NCBI GenBank assembly: GCA_016937695.1
Contig: JAFGWC010000058.1
Span: 1 to 46,019 of the forward strand
Length of the DNA: 46,019 nucleotides
Source of the DNA: Bacteroidales bacterium
GTDB taxonomy: Bacteria > Bacteroidota > Bacteroidia > Bacteroidales > NBLH01
Direction: 5' to 3'
Every line of letters starts with the position of its first letter. The stretch's first letter is position 1. Positions 25,772-35,700 of the stretch are shown piece after piece. The notes under the pieces were generated by a model that was given only the letters and a program-made list of their open reading frames with translations, did not search any database and was not told the DNA's origin. Both the position numbers and the translations under genes were made by a program.

Positions 25772-26407
25772 TTAAAAATCCCAGTTGATTTTTTTATCTT
25801 TTATTTCAAATTTATATTTTATACCAATACTAGCCATTATTGAAAAAGCATCGTCTTCTCTGCAAAATGAACTTGTACACCTTAAATCATCTCCCTGTAC
25901 TGCACTAAAATATCCTCCAAAACCTATACTGGTATCAAAAAACAACTTTCTACTTATCTGTGTTTGAAGTCCTAAGCCTAAATAATTTTCAAATGTTCTA
26001 AATGTTTCTAATTCATCAATTGTATTGTAATCTTCCGGATGATAAATTTTATTTAATCTGGAACTTAATGCGCTATTAATATGATAGTTAAATGTATAAT
26101 GAAAATATAGTTTTGTGTATAATGCACTATTAATTAGATATTTGTATTTTAAGTTTATACCTGAAAAGCTAAGATATTCGTCTTGAATTATTACACCTGC
26201 ATCTATTTCATTATTATCAAATTTTAAAAGAATATTAAATGTACTTAATATTCCGTGGCCGCTGCAACTAGCAATAACGTTAGTGCTTATACCAAGCTCT
26301 TTTTTAATTTTGGGTTTACATTGTGAAATTGTATTTTCAAATAAAAACAGTTGAAATAAAACAACAATTACCAAAATTCTCCATTTTTTTATATCTATTG
26401 TTTTCAT
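25772..26407 (-). CDS. Outer membrane beta-barrel-like protein
   Basis: The 211-residue protein has an N-terminal export signal (KKWRILVIVVLFQLFLFENTISQ). The rest is built from amphipathic strands with aromatic girdles (YLSFSGINLKYKYL, LYTKLYFHYTFNY, ENYLGLGLQTQISRKLFFDTSIGFGGYF) and ends in a strand-like ASIGIKYKFEIKDKKINWDF, as in small outer membrane barrels. It contains a Cys pair (RCTSSFC). It starts an operon with two receiver proteins, an unusual company for a barrel; it could be an outer membrane sensor or scaffold connected with the giant surface protein encoded divergently. No specific family is recognised. Confidence 0.7.
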   Translation of the reverse strand: MKTIDIKKWRILVIVVLFQLFLFENTISQCKPKIKKELGISTNVIASCSGHGILSTFNILLKFDNNEIDAGVIIQDEYLSFSGINLKYKYLINSALYTKLYFHYTFNYHINSALSSRLNKIYHPEDYNTIDELETFRTFENYLGLGLQTQISRKLFFDTSIGFGGYFSAVQGDDLRCTSSFCREDDAFSIMASIGIKYKFEIKDKKINWDF

Positions 26408-26445
26408 GACTATAAATTTTTAAGATTTTATTTTTCCTGATATAG

Positions 26446-26453
26446 CAAAATTA
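26446..26453 (-). promoter_or_regulatory. TAnnTTTG promoter element for the barrel/receiver operon
   Basis: On the minus strand TAATTTTG matches the -7 consensus exactly, 38 bases before the start codon at 26407, almost the same leader distance as in the PKD operon. Confidence 0.55.
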
Positions 26454-26513
26454 CTTCAATAGTATGCCTGTTTCTTAGAGTTTTAAAACCTATATTTAAA
26501 ATTTAAATCCAAA

Positions 26514-26529
26514 TAGGTATTTTTCACAA
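26514..26529 (-). promoter_or_regulatory. Operator-like half site upstream of the barrel/receiver operon
   Basis: The plus strand reads TAGGTATTTTTCACAA. One half (TAGGTAT) matches the 16-bp operator of this locus, the other does not. The distance to the -7 box is 60 bases, equal to that of the PKD operon. An opposed AACCTATA half lies nearby (around 26488). Confidence 0.45.
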
Positions 26530-26636
26530 ATATTTATTTAATCTTAAAATAATAATATTTAGTCTAAAAAAAATATTTGTGTAAATATCTGATTATAAAC
26601 TAATTGCTGATTGAGATTTTGATATTATTTATTAAT

Positions 26637-26652
26637 TAGGTATAAACACCTA
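26637..26652 (+). promoter_or_regulatory. Operator: exact 16-bp near-palindrome before the giant surface gene
   Basis: TAGGTATAAACACCTA is identical, in the orientation of its gene, to the site before the PKD surface operon (24366-24381). There are 59 bases between it and the TAAATTTG box at 26712 and 98 bases to the ATG. Confidence 0.65.
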
Positions 26653-26669
26653 ATTAATAATTTAAAATT

Positions 26670-26683
26670 GTAATGCGCATTAC
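26670..26683. promoter_or_regulatory. Perfect 14-bp palindrome in the giant gene's promoter
   Basis: GTAATGCGCATTAC is a perfect palindrome with a GC-rich core in an otherwise AT-only region, 28 bases upstream of the -7 box. It may be a second regulator site; no copy was noticed elsewhere in the window. Confidence 0.4.
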
Positions 26684-26711
26684 TGCGCTATTTTAAGCTT
26701 TCCTATATATG

Positions 26712-26719
26712 TAAATTTG
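26712..26719 (+). promoter_or_regulatory. TAnnTTTG promoter element for the giant surface gene
   Basis: TAAATTTG matches the -7 consensus exactly and would give a leader of about 25 bases. No TTTG at the -33 position. Confidence 0.6.
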
Positions 26720-26734
26720 TTTCAAAAACTAATA

Positions 26735-26742
26735 AAGGGAGG
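26735..26742 (+). promoter_or_regulatory. Strong Shine-Dalgarno sequence
   Basis: AAGGGAGG lies 8 bases before the ATG at 26751. Most genes in this window have only A-rich leaders, so such a strong anti-16S match is unusual here and may mark high translation of the surface protein. Confidence 0.6.
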
Positions 26743-26750
26743 ATAATGCC

Positions 26751-29700
26751 ATGAAAACGCACATTAAAATTTTAATTATCTATTTCAGCTTTGCTTTTTA
26801 TTCTATTAATATTTTAGCCCAAAATGGTCCTGGTGGCGTTGGAAGTGCTGATGGTAGCAATTATCAACCAACAAATAAAATTTGGTACGATGCTTCTTCA
26901 TTATCTTTGTCAAATGCCGATAAAGTAAATGTTTGGTACGATTTGTCAGGAAATACAAACGATGCCACACAAGCAATCCTAAATCAACAACCAACATTTT
27001 ATGATGAAAACCAAGCAGGATATGATTTTCCGGTCTTGTATTTTGATAATACAGGTGGCGAGTCGTTAGCTGATTTTATGCCTTTTAATGGAAATGTAAT
27101 TGTAGGTTCTGATTATACTGTAATATTTGTGGGGCAAAGACGTTCAAGTGGTTCAAGAAGATATATTTTTGGCGGAACAGAAAGAGGAGCAAGCGAAAAT
27201 TTTCATGTTTTTTGGGAAAACAGTTCTACTTTTAATGCAAACCATTATGGTGGAGATTTATCTACTCCTATGATTACTGGCGAAACATTTGATGGTGGAA
27301 CTAATACTGCTAGTTTTGGTATTTTTACTACTCGTTTAGGTTCCACAGAACCAAGGCCTCAAAGAAAAAATTATCAAAATAATTATTATTTAGGCGGTAA
27401 AAATGACTCCAGACAATTAAATAATTGGGAAGGAGCTGCTTTTGCTCGCACTGCTTTTGATGGAACTCCAACTTTCTCTGATGTTGATATTGCTGAAGTT
27501 ATTATATATTCTACTGCCATTAATTATGCGCAATTAGAAATTGTAAACAACTATTTAAGCGAAAAATATAATATTACTATTGATAATGACAGATATACTG
27601 CTGCAACCGGATATAACTATAAACTAGCTGGAATTGGTGATTTAAATTATCAAAAACATATTTTAGCAGGTTCTTCAGGTTTTTATTTAAAAGAACAAAA
27701 TAGCTCATTAAACAATGGCGAATTTATTTTTTTTAGCCATAATAATGCTACAAATAATATAGTAAATATTCAATCTGGAACAAATGTTACAAATTGTGGT
27801 GCTGAAGCTTCTTGGAATAGGAATTGGTATTTAGCAAAAAATAATGTTGTAAGCGTTGATGCTAAATTTATTTTTGATATTCCTGAAGGATTTGATAGTG
27901 GTTTATATCCGGGCGATATTGATAATTATGTATTACTTTACAAAGCTAATCTTGTTGACGATTATTCAATAGTTGCTTCTATTTCTAAAGGATTAGAAGA
28001 AGCTGATCAAATATTTTTTGAAATTGAAAATGCCAACTTAAACGATGGATTTTATACTTTTGGCTCTTTAGATCAAACTACCAGTCCTCTTCAAGGCTGT
28101 GCATCTAAGACCTGGTTTGCATATAAATCAGGAGATTGGGATGACCCAACTTCATGGACTCTTGATCCATCTGGTAATCAGTTTGTTAATCCTTCAAATC
28201 AAACACCTTCTTCAAGCGGAAATAATGCAGATTATGTTGTAATTCACTCCGGCAAAACAATTACTGTTCATGCAGGAAATAATAATAAGATTAATGCAAT
28301 TTTAACTGTTGATGGAAGATTAGATTTAACCACAACATCAGGACATTTATTTACTGCTATTAAAGGTAGCGGAAGAATTTTAATGGCTGCTGATAATTTT
28401 CCTGTCGGAGATGCTTCTAATTTTGTAACTGCAGGACAAGGAGAAGGTTCTGTTGAGTTTTATGGCGGCAATTATAGTTTAACTGTGCCGAGAGAATTTT
28501 ATAATGTAATCGTAAATTTAGATGATATTTCAAACACAGTAGCATTAGTTGCTGATTACCAGATAAATAGAGATTTAACTATAACAAAAGGTAAGTTTCA
28601 AATTAATGATAATTCAGCTACTGATATTTTAAATTTAAATGTAGATAATGATGTTTTGGTTGAAACTAATGGGCAAATTACTGTTGGAACAGGAAATACA
28701 ATAGGCTCGTATTTAATTCCTACAATTATGCCTGCTTCCGGAAATTATCATAGTATTTTTCACCAATTTACTATTAGCGGAAATCTCACAAATAATGGTA
28801 TTATAAAATTAACAAATCAAAGTTATCCTGTTTATAATCAATTTACTACAACTGGAGCTGCAACTTTAATTTTTAATAATCCTTTAAATAAAACAGCAAG
28901 TTTAAACGGAATAACTTATTTGTACAATTTAATTATTGATAAAGGAATAGATAAAACATATATTTTAACTATAAACTCAACAAATACAAATAATTTAAAA
29001 TTATTCGGGCCAAATAATGTTGGAAGAAATGAAAATCTTCCTTTTACTTCTGCAAATCCTGAAGTAAGAAAAGCTATTTGGATACATCATGGAACTTTAA
29101 AATTAATGGGAAGCATTCTTATTCCTACTTTATCTGAAGGTTCTGTTTATGGTGGAAACGGCGATTATTCAATTGGTGCTTCTGCTTGTTTATGGATTGC
29201 AGGTAGCGATGTTTATGTATATTCAACAGCAACAGATAATTCAACCAGCGGAAACACTCAAGTTGATGATGGTTCTGGTTCATCTGTAAATACAAATACA
29301 AGTAGCCAGGCTTTATCTGTTTATGGAAAATATAAAATAACTGCCGGAAATTTTGAAACGAGAAATACTGCCGGCATTATATTTTGGGACGATGCAAACG
29401 GCCAAGTTTATATTGAAGGCGGAACTACAAATGTAGCACAAATGAGAAGCGCAAATTCTGGATATTCTGCAGGTATTGCTTCTTATATTCAAACTGACGG
29501 AATTCTTATAGCAAGAGGTAATGAAACTGAATCTGGTGAATATAATGGTAGTTTTCCTTTATTCGGTTTAGAAACTTCAGAAAGCGTTTTTAAAATGTCT
29601 GGTGGCGAAATTATTTTAAGAGACGAAGATGGAGACAGTGACCCTGAATTTTATATTCCTTCTGCCGAAGGTAACTATTTAGTTACAGGCGGAACTATAA

Positions 29701-32700
29701 CTGTTGATATCGCAAACACAAAATATTTACAGATATATTCTACCGCAAATCTTTGGAATTTGGTAATTACAAATCATAATGTAACAGGACAAATTTATGT
29801 CCAATTAGACGAAGATTTAGTTATATCTAATAACCTGACTATCAATCAGTATGCAACTCTTGATGTTGAAGATCCAACAGTTGGTGCTTTATATCATAAC
29901 ATATCAATTGGCAAAAATTTTAATATTAATTATAATGCCATTTATGATTATGGTCAAAATACAACAACTTTTAACGGCACATCTGATGGCATACTTTATA
30001 TAGGACATCCATTTGATGATGCTTACGAGCAGCTTTTTTATAATTTAACAATTAATAAACCTGAAGGCAAAAAACTGACATTAATAGGAGATAGCCAAAA
30101 AGAAGCTGGAAATGTTAGTGCAGACTATTATGCCAGACTAGCCCAAGTTGAAAATGATTTTACAATTGAAAGTGGAATTTTTGACCAAGGAAAACAGTCT
30201 TTACGTTTATTTGGTTTGATAAATATTAAAAAAAATGGAATATGTGGTATTTACGAACAAGGTGTTACTGATGATGATGCTCTAATAATGTTTAAAGATG
30301 CCGGAAATATTTTACAAACAGAAATAGGAGCTGAATTTGGTAATGTTAAATTAAACGCTGGAAATAATATAATTGACTTAAATAGTGATGTTTACATTAA
30401 AAGAATTGCTTACTATCATGGTAGAATTAATTTAGGTCCTTATAATCTTAAAGTTGATTATCTTGATAGTTATTCTGAAGCTTATTCTGTTAACAGAAAA
30501 ATGTTTATAACAGACGGTGAAGCTTCAAATGGTGGTTTTTCTTTACATATAAATCAAGCTGAATCTTATAATTTTCCTGTTGGTATCGGAACAAGCGGTG
30601 TTGATCCTACTTCAAAATACACACCTGTTCAGGTAAATGTTTCTATTTTTAATGATGATGGTTATATTACAGTAAGACCTGTTGATGAGGAACTTAAAAC
30701 AACAAATTTAAGCGGAGGTGATATTCTTTCATATTATTGGAGAGTAGATTGTTTTGATTTTACTGATAAACCAACTGTTGATTTTCAATATTCATACAAT
30801 ACTGATGATTTAGATGGTTCTGTTAATGAAACTTCATTTGTGCCCGGAAAGGTCTTAATATCAAATCCTTATACCAGAACTTATGAAGATGATGTGGATA
30901 AAGTTGATGACGTAAATAATACAATAACATTTAACGGCTCTGGTTCCGGTTTTGTAATTGAAGAGGCTGCTTATACTGCCGGAATGCCAAATAGATTTAT
31001 TGGTACAATTAGCGAATTTCATTCAAACGCTTCGTATTCAAACTGGGACAATCCAAGCACTTGGCTCGAAAATCAGGTGCCAACCGAAGGAAGTATTGTT
31101 TATATACAAAATGGAAACAGAGTTTGGGGAAACAGTATTCCAAATGTTCCTGCCGAAATTATTTTTGTTCACGATTATGGAACATATCCAGATGCAACTT
31201 CTGAAAATGTAGCCAGACTCCAATTTCAAACTGCCGGAACTTTTAATTTAGCAATGGTTTCCGGTCCGGGAATGATTTCTATGAATACAAGCGTAAACCC
31301 GACAATTGTTGGCGATTTTGGTTTGTTTGGTAATAATTCAGATGCGTTTTTTATGTATTGGGGCGCAAATGCTACTTTAACAAACATACCAACTCCAATT
31401 CCGAATTTAATGTTAGAAAGTAATCAATTTATTATAGATCAAGAGATTATAGTTAATGCTGATTTATTACATAATGGATTTTCTCATATTACACCACTTA
31501 AAAATATTTTAATAAAAGGCGATTTGGTAATGGGATTTTGGCAAGGAGGAACTTTTCATTTTCCTGCAAGCGGAGATGCAATTACCATTACTGTTGAAGG
31601 TAATATTGATTACACACAGGGAAGTTTAAACAGTCCAAGATATATAATTGTTGATAATCCTGGAACTACAAGCTATTTAGAGCATAAACTAATTGTAAAA
31701 GGAAATATTTTACAAGGTGCTGATGATAATAATAAATTAGATTTGTTTAACGCTTCTGACAGAACATCAGTAATACTTGAATTACAAGGCCAAGGTGCAA
31801 ATACATATACAAGAAATTCCAGTTCAAAACCCGATTTGTACAGATTAGTTATGAATAAAGGAGAAGACCAAACAAATAGCTTTTCTTTTAATAACGATTT
31901 TATATTAAACGGCGCTACCGATGGCGAAATTAAAGCTTTAGAATTACAAAACGGAACTTTAATTTTAAATCACCAAGATATTGATATTGACTTGAATACA
32001 GGCGGAGCAACTTTTAAAATTCCTGCTACATCATGCCTTGAATTAACACAAGGCGAACTTAATATATATGGTTTATATACAGGGATTTATCTTGACGGAA
32101 AGTTAAAAATTAATGGCGGTACTTTTGATATGATTAATGGATATTGCTTAACATATTCTGCATCAGGAACTGCAACAATTGATATTTCAGGTGGCGAGCT
32201 TAATATTGGCGGACAAATAAGAAGAATGGATAACACAGAAGAAGGTGTTTTAATTTATAACCAATCCGGCGGAAGTGTAATTTTAGGAGAAGGTACACCA
32301 TGCACCAATACACGCGGCGTTTTTGAAATATTAAATACCGGAAGTAGTTTTACACACACAGGAGGTAGTTTCACAATTGCTGGAATGCCTGTTAATCCTC
32401 TTGTTCCTGCATTTTATTTTGACCCTGAAACTGTAAATTTAACTACAGGAACAACAATTACTTTTGGCAATTCTGACACTCCAGCAAATCAAAGTTTAGG
32501 TATTTATGCTAGTAAAAATTTGAAAAACATAACAGTTAACGGAACTAGCGGAAATTCACCTAAAGTTTTTATACAAACAGCTAGTTTAACTCTTGATGAA
32601 AATTTAACAATTGGCGCAGGAACTGAATTTGATGCTAATGGACTACAATTAAATATAAAAGGTAATTTTATAAATAACGGAACTTTTACTCATTCAAATA

Positions 32701-35700
32701 ATCTTACAGTTTTTAACGGAATAGTAAATCAGGAAATTTCAGGAGCTTCTGAAACTACTTTTTACAGATTAACAAAATCAACATCTAACACATTAACATT
32801 ACAAAACAATATTAAAATTGATGATGATTTAAGAATTGAAGCCGGAATTTTTGCAAATTATTTTTCTGAAGCTACTGTTTTAGGCGATGTTTATAATGTT
32901 GCAACAAACACATGGTCAGGCATTGGAGACGGGATTATTTTTGCAGGAAATGTTCAGCAAATGATCACAGGTTCAGGCACTTACGGTAAATTAACTATTA
33001 ATAATCATTATGGTGTAAAAGTAGATGTTGGTTTCAATATTACAATAAATTACTTTTTAAATTTTATTGATGGTATTTTTGATATAGGTAATAATCTATT
33101 AACATTAACAAAAACAGCTTATTTTCTTGAAACTAATTCGTTTTCATCAACAAATATGATTAATACAAATAATTCATTTACAGATAGTGGAGTTAAAAAA
33201 TATACAATTGGTGGCCCGGGCGTTGTTACATTCCCAATTGGTTCCGGCGGAAAATATACACCGGTTAGAATTACTATGATAGAAAATCCTGATACTACAG
33301 CAGCTGTTACTTTAAAAGCTTGTGATGAAATGATTCCTGTTATAACCGACGACGACGAATCTCCTGATTATGAGATTGTTGATCAAAATAATGTTTTAAG
33401 TTTTTATTGGTCAATGAAAGCAGAGGGTTGTAACGATGTAACAGGTAATGTTGAATTTTTCTATGACCCTGACGATATTAAAATTGAAAATGCAAATGGT
33501 TCTAGTTATACTGTTGCAGATTATTTACCTGCAAGAATTAGAAAAGAAACAATGACATGGTATAAATACCATTGGGACGATTTTGATGAAATTGCAAACA
33601 AAATGGTTTTTCATTTTTCACATTCGGTTAGTGGTGAAATTACAGGCGGTTTTACTGCTGGTATTGAACCAAATACTGCAACCAGAAAAGGTGCACTACC
33701 TGAAACTGTTTTAATTTATGAAACAAATCAATCTGGAAATTGGTCCGACGGAAATATTTGGACACCATATATTGGCGGTGGTCCAAGAGGAGCAGCCGTT
33801 AAAATTAACGAAAATCATACCGTTGTTATAGATGAAAATTATATTTCGGTTGGTTTGACTGACTTAGAAGGAGTTTTAAATGCAGAAAATACTTTTGGAA
33901 ACAGATTAGGCATTATGGAAGGAACAGGATTGTTAACTACCAAATCTGGCGAATTACCTGCCGGATATTATGTCAACTTTTTTTCTAATACAGGAGGTAC
34001 AATTGAATATAAAGGCGAAACAGATTATGATATTTTAAATAATATTGCTTCTGTTAACAATCTTATTATTAGCGGAATAGGTCTTAGAAGATTTCCAAAC
34101 CTAGACCTTTTTATTTTAGGTGATTTTAGGATTGCGGGCGATGATGAAACACTTCAATTTATTAACGAGTATTCAAGAAAAATTAATTTGCATGGTGGTT
34201 TTGATTTTGCCGAAGGTAGTTTCTCTGCCGGAACTGGTGAAACTGCAATTGTTGAGTTTTGTGGCAGCAGCTTACAAAATATTACAGGTGATTTTATTGG
34301 CAATAATGCTTTTAATCATTTTACAATAGCTAATTCCAGCGGACTTGAATTAGTTGGAGATATCGAAATAAACGGTAATTTAACTTTTACAAACGGAATT
34401 ATTTATTCTACAACAGATAATACAATAACTTTAAATAATACTGACGAAAACACTGTAATTGGCTGTAATTCAACGTCTTTTGTAAATGGTCCTTTGTTTA
34501 AAAGAATGCTTAGCGGAGGAAATTTCGAATTCCCTATTGGTGATAATAACAGATTAGGAAAAATTAAAATAAGCAATGTAAGTATGACAGGAACAGATAT
34601 TTGGATGGCTCAATATTTTAGTAATAATCCTGCAATTGACGGTTTTGATCCACTTAGTTTTAATACACCTTTAGAAGCAATTTCTACATATGAATATTGG
34701 ACAGTTAAGGCGCCAGTTGCAACAAATACTGCTAAAATAGAATTAAGATGGGACAGCCAAAGTGCAATGCCTACAGATGATGTAAATAGAACAAATTTAA
34801 GAATTGCCGAGTGGCAAGATAATAGTGGTTTAGCTTGGAATGAAGTAGATGAAAACAATGTTATAATTGGTACAACTGCTTCAGGGACAATCACTTCCAC
34901 TGTTTTTTCAGGATTTAACAAATTTGCAGAAGGTAATCATTTTGGATTAGCATCTAAATATCAACCAAAATGTTTTTATTGGGATGGTTCAGAATCTACA
35001 GTTTGGAATAACGCTGCAAATTGGAACCTGAATCTTGTTCCAACAGCATTAGATACAATTGATATTCCTGACGTTGCTAATGATCCTGTAATTGACATTA
35101 ATGCTAATTCAAATCAATTAACTTTAGCTGCTTCTGCAACTTTAACTATTAATCAGAATAAATCGCTTACTTTAAGCGGTGATTTAATAATGAACGGTAC
35201 AATTACAATAAAATCAGGACCTTCCGGAACCGGTTCTTTAATTGATAATAGTAATATTTCAGGCACTGGAACTGCAATTGTTGAAAGATATTTAACTGCA
35301 AATAAATTCCATTATGTTTCAAGTCCGGTAAGCAATGCTTCGCCTACAATATTTACTGTTGCACCAAGTGGAGCCAATAACTTAAATTTTTATGTGTACA
35401 ACGAAGAAAATGAAAATGCTGACTGGCTTTACGGATGGGATAATGATATTGCTACAAGTACTGATATGACTGTTGGACGTGGTTATGCAACTTATCTTGA
35501 TATGGATTATAATTACTCAATTACAGGTGGATTATTTAATACAGGTGATATTTTTTATGATATTACAAATACTAATCTTGGGTTTCAGGCAGATGGTTGG
35601 AATTTAGTTGGAAATCCATATCCTGCTACTTTATATGCTGATGAATTTATTTATCAAAATAGCTCAGTAATTGATGGAACCTTATATTTTTGGGATGATG

